Source: Ignavibacteriales bacterium
Lineage (GTDB): Bacteria; Bacteroidota; Ignavibacteria; UBA10030; SZUA-254
Assembly (NCBI GenBank): GCA_016207985.1
Contig: JACQYX010000052.1
Span: forward strand, 1 to 6,324
Reading direction: 5' to 3'
DNA: 6,324 bases
Positions within the stretch are counted from its first letter, which is position 1. The number at the start of each line of letters is the position of its first letter. A program made the position numbers and the translations under genes. Under the pieces are notes generated by a model. The model saw nothing but the letters and a program-made list of their open reading frames with translations, was not told the DNA's origin and searched no databases. Of the stretch, positions 1 through 6,324 are shown one piece after another.

Positions 1-752
1 AATGTACATGCATAAAAATTCGCAGTGGGGAATTCTTCAGGTGGTGCTTTCGGGGTCCATATTTTTGCACTGTGAGATCTCATTATTACACCAGAATCAC
101 CGACTGTCCAGATTCTATCGAAGTTCTGATAGTTGATCGAATGCAGATTATACGGAAGCCGTTGATTAGTATACAAATCCCATGTATTACCCCGATTTGT
201 CGTACGGAATATACCACCGCTGTCACCAACCATATATCCAGCTCTTCCGGGAGCAGTGAGAAGATATATATCATTAAGATTTTTCATCGCCGGGTCAGGA
301 TTCGTATATGAATAATCGGATGCAATCAACTTTCCGTCTGCCAAACGAGTAAGACGAATGATTGTACCATTATCACCGACGGCTAAGCCGGTATCGGTTA
401 ACGAGAAGCTGGTAGCACGCAGAGTTTCAGTTGTTGGTGATGATACGACCTGCCATGTATAGCCGTTATCTTCTGTATATAAGATCGTTCCCTCTTCGCC
501 AACAATAACAGCAATCGATGGAAAAGATTGCTCAAACCAATAAAAGCTTTTACGTGAAGGGTTATAAACTTCAATCCAGGAGTAGGCATAATATTGATGA
601 GGCGGTATCGTAAAGATCTCGGAAATGATAAGATCATCCCCGAATGTGTCTCCACCATTCTGATCGGGTGTATTGGTGAATAGCTCGCAACCCGAAAAAA
701 TGAATATGAAAATGATTGAGAGTACAAATAAAATATTAACAAACGATTTCAT
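1..752 (-). CDS. Lipoprotein with lamin-tail-like segment and Ycf48-like beta-propeller (3' end outside window)
   Basis: The frame is open from the ATG at 752 to the left edge: 250 residues with no stop. GGAG lies six bases upstream. Residues 1-22 (MKSFVNILFVLSIIFIFIFSGC) form a lipoprotein signal with Cys22 as the likely lipidated residue; Phe at -3 of the lipobox is slightly unusual. Residues 41-65 (LIISEIFTIPP, SWIEVYNPS) match the start of a lamin-tail domain, an Ig-like fold common in secreted bacterial proteins. From about 79 onward come repeats of the Ycf48/BNR type: AVIVGEEGTILYTEDNGYTW, GLAVGDNGTIIR, GYMVGDSGGIFRTTNRGNTW and RIWTVGDSGVIMR. These build a beta-propeller; outside photosynthetic organisms such propellers are surface or secreted domains of unknown binding role. 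The lamin-tail part is only about 30 residues instead of about 100, so it may be truncated or an unusual variant. The gene follows the PorV-like gene by 38 bases and is probably the last visible member of the operon. The overlapping frame at 398-742 on the same strand is a shadow. Confidence 0.8.
   Translation of the reverse strand, partial: MKSFVNILFVLSIIFIFIFSGCELFTNTPDQNGGDTFGDDLIISEIFTIPPHQYYAYSWIEVYNPSRKSFYWFEQSFPSIAVIVGEEGTILYTEDNGYTWQVVSSPTTETLRATSFSLTDTGLAVGDNGTIIRLTRLADGKLIASDYSYTNPDPAMKNLNDIYLLTAPGRAGYMVGDSGGIFRTTNRGNTWDLYTNQRLPYNLHSINYQNFDRIWTVGDSGVIMRSHSAKIWTPKAPPEEFPTANFYACT
78..512 (-). repeat. Four Ycf48/BNR-like propeller repeats inside the lipoprotein gene
   Basis: Four copies of a degenerate protein repeat can be aligned by eye, at residues 81-100, 122-132, 172-191 and 213-225 of the lipoprotein. 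The shared core is VG-[DE]-x-G-x-I, followed in copies 1 and 3 by a Thr-rich turn and G-x-TW. Spacing between cores is about 40-50 residues, as expected for propeller blades. More blades probably follow beyond the left edge, since a closed propeller usually needs six to eight. Confidence 0.7.
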
Positions 753-758
753 TATTAT

Positions 759-762
759 CTCC
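759..762 (-). promoter_or_regulatory. Shine-Dalgarno sequence of the lipoprotein gene
   Basis: GGAG on the minus strand, six bases before the ATG at 752. With the lipoprotein signal that follows directly, it fixes the start of this gene, whose end lies outside the window. Confidence 0.6.
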
Positions 763-790
763 AGTTTGATAACGAGTGTTGTGGGAACGA

Positions 791-1513
791 TTAAAATTGT
801 AACTCGAATGTGAACGAATGTGTTCCCGGTAAATATTGGAAGTAATTATAACCATAATCTAAGGAACCGTCAAATCCTAACGTGTTCAATTTCAAACCAA
901 AACCGCCTGTAGCTCCTTCATTTGTCAACGATACGCCAATCCGCGTTCGAAGCATCGGAATATCATATAGCGTTCCGATATCAAATGCGAATGAAGATGC
1001 ACCGACTTCCGTATTAAAAAGATATGATCGGATGTATTTTCCGTTAATACCGACACGGAATTGATCCGTTACCTGACGAGCATAAGCGATACTAAAAGCA
1101 TAATCGCTGGCTTTAAAATTTCGCCCTGTACCTTCGGGAAAAGCAGGTGTCGTCTCGATCATGTCGTCGGTGACCAACATGATCACGCTGACACCGATAG
1201 CACCGATACCTGGCAGATTCTTCACGGCACCGGCAAAAGAATGCTGGATATCCGCAAACCATGCCGTATAACAAAATCCTACACCTACATCATTAACTGA
1301 TAATACTCCGGCAGGATTGAATGCGATTGACGAGACACCTTCTGCTACTGCGACTTGTGCACCGCCAATGCCAACAGCGCGTGCGCTAGTCGGGATCTTC
1401 AGGAATTGTTCGGAGACTACACCGGATCTATTGCCGGCATTCAAATTCACTGTTACAATCATAATTAAAATAATTATGAGTGCAGTTTTAAGATTATTTT
1501 TTGTCAATGTCAT
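791..1513 (-). CDS. PorV/PorQ-family outer membrane protein, apparently shortened
   Basis: 240 residues. A signal peptide covers about 1-26 (hydrophobic ALIIILIMIVTVNLNA, likely cut before GN). The next part is highly typical of the PorV/PorQ family: EQFLKIPTSARAVGIGGAQV (35-53), VSSIAFNPAGV (60-70), AWFADIQHSFAG (84-95), a SDYAFSIAYARQVTDQFRVG stretch (136-155) and FAFDIGTLYD (176-184). The end, LDYGYNYFQYLPGTHSFTFELQF-like, is a terminal beta-strand pair. PorV-type proteins are FadL-like outer membrane barrels; in type IX secretion PorV shuttles cargo with C-terminal sorting domains to the attachment complex. Family members are usually about 300-350 residues. Here RIGVSLTN (191-198), which normally precedes a long central section, runs straight into EGATGGFGLKLN, which looks like the penultimate part, so about 90-100 residues seem absent without loss of frame. 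The start at 1513 has AAGGAG nine bases upstream and lies 24 bases after the preceding stop. Co-transcription with a protein carrying a sorting-like tail fits a shuttle role, but this is inference. Confidence 0.85.
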   Translation of the reverse strand: MTLTKNNLKTALIIILIMIVTVNLNAGNRSGVVSEQFLKIPTSARAVGIGGAQVAVAEGVSSIAFNPAGVLSVNDVGVGFCYTAWFADIQHSFAGAVKNLPGIGAIGVSVIMLVTDDMIETTPAFPEGTGRNFKASDYAFSIAYARQVTDQFRVGINGKYIRSYLFNTEVGASSFAFDIGTLYDIPMLRTRIGVSLTNEGATGGFGLKLNTLGFDGSLDYGYNYFQYLPGTHSFTFELQF

Positions 1514-1522
1514 AGCTCTATT

Positions 1523-1528
1523 CTCCTT
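1523..1528 (-). promoter_or_regulatory. Shine-Dalgarno sequence of the PorV-like gene
   Basis: AAGGAG on the minus strand, nine bases before the ATG at 1513, in the 24-base gap after the preceding gene. This is the strongest ribosome-binding sequence in the window and fits translation from a shared transcript. Confidence 0.7.
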
Positions 1529-1537
1529 GTATCTTTC

Positions 1538-3907
1538 TTATCGGATGATAACGAACTTACCGATTTGAGTGCCGTAATCAGATTCGACACTGAAAATATA
1601 GACACCACTTGCCAATGCTCTATTGCTTTCACTTAATAAATCCCAATCGATCTCACCCCTATCAATGCTGTAATCATCTAAAATGGTATTTCCTTTCTTG
1701 TAACCTGTTGCTGGGGTATTTTCGATAGTAGTAATTAAATCACCAACTAGTGTGAAGATTCGGAGAGTCCATTGGCCCTTGGGCATGTGAATAAATTTAA
1801 TTCTTCGCTCATTTTCATTCCAATATTTCGCTAAACCTTCCCAGCCGCCGCTCTCGTATGTATATTCTTCATCAACACGGTAAGGATTCGGTACAACCAA
1901 AACCTTACCTGATTCGTATGATGGAGCGAATGGGAGATCGATTTTTAGTCTATTCTCGCGGATACTCGATTCACTATTTTCGGAATACAATGTATCGTAC
2001 CTTACACCCCCTTCGATTGGAACAGGTATTATTGCGATATCTGGTAATCCGAATGCAGTTACCGAATACCAATAACGCTTGCCGCGAACTAACGGCGAAT
2101 CGACGAATGTCGAATCTAAATAAAATGCTACAAGACTATCGATTGACCACAATTTTGCGGAATCTGGAATTGAATATTGGCGAAGAAGGGTAAAGCTGCT
2201 GATTGGCGGATCATCACCGATATCTTCACTTCGATAAAGTTTAAAACCAGAAAATATTCTTCCACCGGGTAAGGAATCACCGATACATTGATGACCTGAA
2301 CATCCTCCTGCACCTTGACCGCATGGTGTATTTATACGTCGCCAGTGATCGCGGGGAAATCCCTGGGCAAGTTTATTCGAATCGTCCCACACCCATCGCA
2401 ATCTTATACCTTTTGCAGGTGCAGGTAGTGTATCGAGCTCAAGTTTGGGCGATACAGGAACTGTGGGTGAAACATAACCTCGAGAATATAATTTAACAGC
2501 TTTTTGCGCATTTTCTTTCAGATTATTAGTACCTTCAGTAACACCGTAGCCCGATACTAGAGCAACTGAGATTTTCAATGTATCACCTGGTACTATTTCG
2601 TCGAAAGGACCAAAGCTGAAATAAAAACGTGTATCAGATAATTGAGTTGGTGATTGGGGAACATCGAAATCTGAAGGGAAAGCGCTGCCATTCATCCAGG
2701 TATAGATATTTGAATCCTGCGTTCCAGGATCAATGTGACCTGGTGTTGTGAAATCAGCCCAATGCCATATAAAGCGAATCGAATCGAGAGGTTTAGGTGT
2801 TGCTAAAATAGTAATGCCAACCGGTGTTGAACCTCTATCAATCGGATTATGTGAATATGCCATACGCAACGAATCCATATAATCAGTATAATTATGCTGG
2901 TAATATCCAGACACATTAGTCGGTCCGATGTCGCAATCGGCAAAGAAACCAACCCATATATCACGGATGATTTTGCGTCCAACATTGATAAAATAATAAT
3001 CGAATGGCAGTACACCTTCGGCAAATGTTCCATCCCACGCATAAGATTTTTGGACCACTTTAATTCCCATCTGTATATGACCTGAGATAATTGGTCTTCT
3101 AAAAGTATCAATACCTGAACAATATAAATCATTCTGCGATATCGCAAAATAATCCTCATCGACATTCGGTTCACCATGATCGGGTATACCATTTTTCTCT
3201 AAATAAATATCTGCATTATTTTTCCATGGATAACTACCATCTGGATTGGGATGACATTTATCTCTCGATCCTGGATCATAGTTATCGCCGGCTGGGTCAG
3301 GATTATTCACGGGATCGTATGGTTTTCCATCACAACTTACCTCTGTTGGATCGGGAAGTCCATCTGCACCAACGTCATCCGTGAGAGGATTCCAATCACC
3401 GTCGTTATCGAATCCATCAAGATCGTCTTCGTCAACCAAACCGTCATTATCATCATCACAACCTCTGAGATTCGGAATTCTTTTACCTGTAGCGTAATTG
3501 ATTGTATCACGGATAGAAGTTTGCCAGAAATGTTCACGAGGACGATGGGAGTATTCCGGTAAAATCTCCTTCCGAGCGTCCCAGCCGTTGTATCCTTCCG
3601 ATACACGGATAGCACCGTCAATAATCCCTCCGATGCGAGGTCCTGCCCCATAAACATGCTCTACACCCGAGCCAGCAGGATATTCTAATCCAAAACCATC
3701 AGGGACATTCCTAGCATCACCATCCCATGCTTGCAGACCCATCGTCATCTGATTACTCAGCCATACACGCATATTGAATCCCTGCTTGATGCGCTGAGCC
3801 CAGTTAACTGTTGTTTTTGAAAGAGTGCTACTCTTCTTTTTTGTCGATGACTGAAGGAAAGAAAAAAGCCCAATAGTCAATAACAATATGATAATTATTT
3901 TTTTCAT
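1538..3907 (-). CDS. Large exported surface protein with Asp-rich calcium loops, Fn3-like module and FlgD/Por-type C-terminal tail
   Basis: 789 residues; I recognise the architecture but know no gene name. Residues 1-21 (MKKIIIILLLTIGLFSFLQSS) are a signal peptide. The ATG at 3907 is chosen because it gives this signal and has AAAGGG nine bases upstream; the open frame extends to a TTG at 3949, which has neither. Residues 149-186 are an Asp-rich run (CDDDNDGLVDEDD, FDNDGDWNP) like thrombospondin type-3 or dockerin calcium loops, followed by a Pro/Asp-rich stretch to about 250. Residues 286-455 look like an all-beta domain (FDYYFINVG, WVGFFADCDIG, RFYFSFGPF). Residues 497-620 resemble fibronectin III (IRLRWVWDDS, FSGFKLYRS, RYWYSVTAFG) with a Cys cluster at 529-541. 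VVPNPYR (671-677) begins a C-terminal module with LRIFTLVGDLITTIE and ASGVYIFSVES, ending GKFVIIR. Such tails resemble FlgD-Ig and type IX secretion sorting domains, suggesting export to the cell surface. It is flanked by a TonB receptor and a PorV-like gene. No internal break was seen. Whether it binds a substrate for the receptor is inference. Confidence 0.85.
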   Translation of the reverse strand: MKKIIIILLLTIGLFSFLQSSTKKKSSTLSKTTVNWAQRIKQGFNMRVWLSNQMTMGLQAWDGDARNVPDGFGLEYPAGSGVEHVYGAGPRIGGIIDGAIRVSEGYNGWDARKEILPEYSHRPREHFWQTSIRDTINYATGKRIPNLRGCDDDNDGLVDEDDLDGFDNDGDWNPLTDDVGADGLPDPTEVSCDGKPYDPVNNPDPAGDNYDPGSRDKCHPNPDGSYPWKNNADIYLEKNGIPDHGEPNVDEDYFAISQNDLYCSGIDTFRRPIISGHIQMGIKVVQKSYAWDGTFAEGVLPFDYYFINVGRKIIRDIWVGFFADCDIGPTNVSGYYQHNYTDYMDSLRMAYSHNPIDRGSTPVGITILATPKPLDSIRFIWHWADFTTPGHIDPGTQDSNIYTWMNGSAFPSDFDVPQSPTQLSDTRFYFSFGPFDEIVPGDTLKISVALVSGYGVTEGTNNLKENAQKAVKLYSRGYVSPTVPVSPKLELDTLPAPAKGIRLRWVWDDSNKLAQGFPRDHWRRINTPCGQGAGGCSGHQCIGDSLPGGRIFSGFKLYRSEDIGDDPPISSFTLLRQYSIPDSAKLWSIDSLVAFYLDSTFVDSPLVRGKRYWYSVTAFGLPDIAIIPVPIEGGVRYDTLYSENSESSIRENRLKIDLPFAPSYESGKVLVVPNPYRVDEEYTYESGGWEGLAKYWNENERRIKFIHMPKGQWTLRIFTLVGDLITTIENTPATGYKKGNTILDDYSIDRGEIDWDLLSESNRALASGVYIFSVESDYGTQIGKFVIIR
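3350..3463 (-). other. Asp-rich calcium-loop region of the large exported protein
   Basis: Residues 149-186 hold about fifteen Asp in 38 positions in DxDxDG-type patterns (DDDNDGLVDEDD, DGFDNDGDWNP, DDVGADGLPD). This is the pattern of thrombospondin type-3 or dockerin-like EF-hand calcium loops. Calcium binding is inferred from the pattern. It probably stabilises or extends the linker between the N-terminal and middle domains. Confidence 0.65.
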
Positions 3908-3916
3908 ACGTAAAAG

Positions 3917-3922
3917 CCCTTT
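3917..3922 (-). promoter_or_regulatory. Shine-Dalgarno sequence that sets the start of the large exported protein
   Basis: AAAGGG on the minus strand lies nine bases before the ATG at 3907. It supports that start over the in-frame TTG at 3949, which lies upstream of the receptor stop codon and would place a polar segment before the signal peptide. Confidence 0.6.
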
Positions 3923-3939
3923 AAATATCATAATTATTT

Positions 3940-4608
3940 TCAATCCCAATTTAGCTTAACACCGAGTAAAATCTGTCGCGGTGCCTCGAAGTTAGTTGGA
4001 TCGAGCAAAGAATACTCAGCTTTATACCAAGGCAAAACAACGCCCTGCGTTGGATTGTTCGGATCGATATCACCATATTGATACACATCGCCTGTAAGAT
4101 TATATATTGCACTACGTATTGGATTCTTTCGATTCAATAGGTTTGTTACATCGAGAGTAACCAATAAGTTGATCCCCTGCACAACCTGAATACCCTTGTA
4201 AATAGAGAGATTAAGGGTCGTTGTATAAGGTGCAGTTTCACTGTTGATCAGATAAACATTCCGAGCGGTGACACGGCTTCCCTGAAATCCGGTATATGGA
4301 AAACCACTTCCAAAATTCCAAGTCAGCGAGATGCCATAATTATTAAGGTACGGCACTCCGAATGTTGGCTCTTCCCTCGGACCAACACGATATGTAGCAA
4401 AGATGTTTGCCGTATGGTTCTGATCCCAATCGAGACGTGTCTCTCGAGGAAGTTGGAATTCAGGTTGATAGATAGATGCTAACGGATTTGACGATCTTCC
4501 TTTTACAATCTGATAAGAATAACTGACTGCAGTGGAGAAATTTCCAAGCATGAACAGCAAAAGCCATATCGTCCGTAAATTGATCTTCGAAACCCGCTTC
4601 ATATGCAA
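3940..4608 (-). CDS. TonB-dependent receptor, C-terminal barrel fragment (out of frame with the upstream part)
   Basis: From about 4545 to the stop at 3940 this frame encodes 201 residues of the barrel's C-terminal part. It begins GNFSTAVSYSYQIVKGRSSN, followed by LDWDQNHTANIFATYRVG, LTVTLDV-like strands (LLVTLDVTNLLNRKNP) and the end QILLGVKLNWD. The YSYQ...KGRSSNP and DWDQNHT motifs are standard in the last third of receptors from this lineage, so this is the missing end of the gene upstream. The open frame extends back to a TTG at 4608, but the bases from 4546 to 4608 encode conserved receptor sequence in the other frame, so its first 21 residues are a shadow. They happen to resemble a signal peptide (MHMKRVSKINLRTIWLLLF), but the TTG and the ATG at 4602 have no Shine-Dalgarno sequence. 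Family spacing suggests about 40-50 residues are absent at the junction, so a single-base error alone does not explain it. The stop lies 32 bases before the next gene. It may be annotated separately or as one pseudogene with the upstream part. Confidence 0.8.
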   Translation of the reverse strand: MHMKRVSKINLRTIWLLLFMLGNFSTAVSYSYQIVKGRSSNPLASIYQPEFQLPRETRLDWDQNHTANIFATYRVGPREEPTFGVPYLNNYGISLTWNFGSGFPYTGFQGSRVTARNVYLINSETAPYTTTLNLSIYKGIQVVQGINLLVTLDVTNLLNRKNPIRSAIYNLTGDVYQYGDIDPNNPTQGVVLPWYKAEYSLLDPTNFEAPRQILLGVKLNWD

Positions 4609-6324
4609 CGGTTCGCTGAGGTTTCAACGATGGATTACCTATCCATGAATTAGCACTGGGAATGAAGGGGTCGCGGTAATAAGTATCACGATCCGGGAAT
4701 TGTAGAAAATGGCCGTAATTGAAATAGAAAACAATTCGGTCAGTTACTGGATAACCGATCGATAGTCTTGGACTAAAATAGCCATGAGTAAGAAAATACC
4801 AGAACCGAGAGGCATCATTCAAACCCCTGCCACGATAGATGCGAGCATTTACGGATTTAGCAGTATTATAGTCGATTGTTTGTCCGTACTCAAGATCGTA
4901 TATCCAATCAGGATCTGATTGTCCTTCGATTGTATCAATCCAGTCGTATCTCATTTTCCAGTATGAAAGCCAATCGTCGTTAAATACCTGCCGGCCAATA
5001 TCAAGATAATCATAACGCAGACCTACGTGGAGATTCAAACCTGCAAGCTCGATGTTATCCTGAACGTATAATCCTCCTCTGTTAGGATAATTGTTTAGAT
5101 GCCATCGATATATACCGTAACCGGGAAAATCACCATGTTGATACAAGGGATCGGGGTTGGGTGGAGTTTTAACATTCCCATCCGCGTCGGTAAATGGCAC
5201 CATCGGGTATTGTATCTCTGTCGAGTTAATTTCCTCGTAATGTGCTTCGAATCCTGTCTTTAGCATGTGCAGGGGGTGAACTTGAGTATTATAATCCATT
5301 CTTACTGACCATACGCTAGTTAATGCTTTATACCAGCGTTGAGATGTTCCCAAATCTAAGAAGAAATCTCCATTAACATCTCTGTCTTCCCAAGCAGAGG
5401 AATATTGAGGTGGCGTAATTCCTGCAATGTCATTACCGTCACGGCTCTCGAGTTTTGCAAGATAAATGCGGATGAATGAATTTGGATTAAAGAAATGCTG
5501 CCATGATAAATTGTGCATAATGGATAAACTTGCACCCAATGAAGAAGAATCAGCCCGATATTTCCAATCTTTAACGTATCCATGGCTTGTTGAAAGACTT
5601 GCCCGGTATCCATAGCTAACCTGATCGTTTCCGCTGATATCATATTTCAACTTAGTGTTGAAGGTGAACGAATTGCTCTGGTTATCTCTGAATTTAAATC
5701 CGAGCCCATTGAGTAATCCGCCAAGAAATCCATTCAACTGTACTTTGCGTTCAATCGGATTATAAAATTCATTATGCACATATCGATAAGGACCATCGCT
5801 TCGGTTCATATCCGCGCTCAAAAAGAATGTAAGCGATCCGGGGACATCAACACCGAATCCTGGAATAACATACTTAGTGAACGGCTCCGGTCCGCCGAAG
5901 GAGAATGAGCTGTATGCTTCATTTTGATTATCACCGAAAAGTCGATCAGTCCTACCTTGTATCGATCCAGTATAACGTTCGGAACCGGATTTGGTGACGA
6001 TGTTAATAATTCCCGATTGTGCATTTCCGTAATCAGCATCGAATCCGCTTGTTTGAACGCTGACCGATTGGATGGCATTAGCCGAAACGGCTAAACCGCT
6101 CGCTCCTCCACCGATGACACCTGATTGGACACCGGCATAAAGCTGTGCTAACTGAGCATTCGCACTATTCGTTGCAAGTAACTCACCGGAGTTACCAACT
6201 ATACTATTGGTCGGGATTCCATCTACTAAATATTGCACCTCGTTTGCACGCCCGCCGCGAAGGAAAAGATTGTTCCCCTGTTTGACTACCCCGGCTTGTA
6301 ACTTCAGGACGTCTTCAACACTCT
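4460..6324 (-). CDS. TonB-dependent outer membrane receptor, plug and N-terminal barrel part (5' end outside window; frameshifted at 3' end)
   Basis: The frame is open to the right edge and reads 592 plausible residues before the break. Residues 1-37 are the start of the plug domain: SVEDVLKLQAGVV, then LFLRGGR (20-26) and EVQYLVDGIP (28-37). A Gly-rich plug loop follows, then GFDADYGNAQSG (93-104) and IINIVTKSG, the standard end of the plug. The rest is Tyr/Trp/Asn-rich beta-barrel, including the conserved NPSLKPQRTVAYEAGFEDQF near 563-582. Receptors of this family sit in the outer membrane and import bulky ligands using TonB-ExbBD energy; the ligand here is unknown. The signal peptide, the carboxypeptidase-regulatory-like domain and the TonB box would lie beyond the right edge. 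The GTG at 6238 is an internal Val codon, not a start. After about 4547 the frame turns into non-family sequence (WKFLHCSQLF onward) and stops at 4460, while the true barrel continues in another frame (3940-4545). Together the two parts form one damaged or mis-assembled gene, first in the operon. Confidence 0.9.
   Translation of the reverse strand, partial: SVEDVLKLQAGVVKQGNNLFLRGGRANEVQYLVDGIPTNSIVGNSGELLATNSANAQLAQLYAGVQSGVIGGGASGLAVSANAIQSVSVQTSGFDADYGNAQSGIINIVTKSGSERYTGSIQGRTDRLFGDNQNEAYSSFSFGGPEPFTKYVIPGFGVDVPGSLTFFLSADMNRSDGPYRYVHNEFYNPIERKVQLNGFLGGLLNGLGFKFRDNQSNSFTFNTKLKYDISGNDQVSYGYRASLSTSHGYVKDWKYRADSSSLGASLSIMHNLSWQHFFNPNSFIRIYLAKLESRDGNDIAGITPPQYSSAWEDRDVNGDFFLDLGTSQRWYKALTSVWSVRMDYNTQVHPLHMLKTGFEAHYEEINSTEIQYPMVPFTDADGNVKTPPNPDPLYQHGDFPGYGIYRWHLNNYPNRGGLYVQDNIELAGLNLHVGLRYDYLDIGRQVFNDDWLSYWKMRYDWIDTIEGQSDPDWIYDLEYGQTIDYNTAKSVNARIYRGRGLNDASRFWYFLTHGYFSPRLSIGYPVTDRIVFYFNYGHFLQFPDRDTYYRDPFIPSANSWIGNPSLKPQRTVAYEAGFEDQFTDDMAFAVHAWKFLHCSQLFLSDCKRKIVKSVSIYLST

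Noticed and set aside
398..742. A 114-residue minus-strand frame at the left end.
   Set aside because: It lies out of frame inside the lipoprotein gene, which has a proper start, lipoprotein signal and repeated propeller motifs; the 114-residue protein has no recognisable features.
753..790. A terminator or promoter in the gap between the PorV-like gene and the lipoprotein gene.
   Set aside because: Only 38 bases, with no GC-rich hairpin, T-run or recognisable promoter boxes beyond the ribosome-binding sequence.
72..3562. Several plus-strand frames of 60-111 residues (for example 72-311, 1858-2193, 3251-3562).
   Set aside because: All lie opposite well-supported minus-strand genes, have no family-like composition or motifs, and are explained as antisense shadows.
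3908..3949. A longer start (TTG at 3949) for the large exported protein, overlapping the receptor stop.
   Set aside because: It would place 14 extra residues before a clean signal peptide, and the ATG at 3907 has AAAGGG at the right distance.
4460..4547. Programmed ribosomal frameshifting as the explanation of the receptor frame change.
   Set aside because: There is no slippery heptamer at the junction, and the two sides also seem to lack an intervening barrel segment, which frameshifting cannot account for.
4546..4608. An apparent signal peptide (MHMKRVSKINLRTIWLLLF) at the start of the 3940-4608 frame, suggesting a separate small outer membrane protein.
   Set aside because: The same bases encode conserved receptor sequence (QRTVAYEAGFEDQFTDD) in the other frame, the first codon is TTG, and neither it nor the ATG at 4602 has a Shine-Dalgarno sequence. 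The likeness is accidental.

Overview
The window is an AT-rich stretch of bacterial DNA (roughly 40% GC by eye) in which every real gene lies on the minus strand, so it reads from right to left. The gene set points to the FCB superphylum: a large TonB-dependent receptor, a big secreted protein with a C-terminal sorting-like tail, a PorV/PorQ-type outer membrane protein and a lipoprotein with a beta-propeller. The style of the large secreted protein resembles uncultured lineages such as KSB1/Calditrichota, Marinimicrobia, Zixibacteria or Kryptonia more than classical Bacteroidetes. That placement is inference from family style, not from a marker gene.

Layout in transcription order: (1) 6324-3940, a TonB-dependent outer membrane receptor. 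Its 5' end lies beyond the right edge and its reading frame is broken near 4545, so it appears as two overlapping open frames (4460-6324 and 3940-4608). (2) 3907-1538, a 789-residue exported protein with an Asp-rich calcium-loop region, a fibronectin-III-like module carrying a Cys cluster, and a FlgD/Por-type C-terminal tail. (3) 1513-791, a short PorV/PorQ-family protein that seems to lack a middle segment. (4) 752-1, the start of a lipoprotein with a lamin-tail-like segment followed by Ycf48-like propeller blades; it runs off the left edge.

The gaps between genes are only 32, 24 and 38 bases. Genes 2-4 each have a Shine-Dalgarno-like sequence, and I see no terminator or promoter between genes, so this looks like one operon whose promoter lies beyond the right edge. 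A plausible joint role is a cell-surface module: import through the receptor, with a secreted or surface-anchored partner exported and attached with help from the PorV-like protein, plus a surface lipoprotein. The substrate cannot be read from the sequence.

The most noteworthy point is that at least two, perhaps three, of the four genes look as if an internal piece is missing: the receptor (about 40-50 residues, with a frameshift), the PorV-like protein (about 90-100 residues, in frame) and possibly the lipoprotein. This may reflect real gene decay or collapsed assembly. I found no RNA genes, CRISPR arrays or mobile elements, and no gene-free stretch longer than 40 bases.
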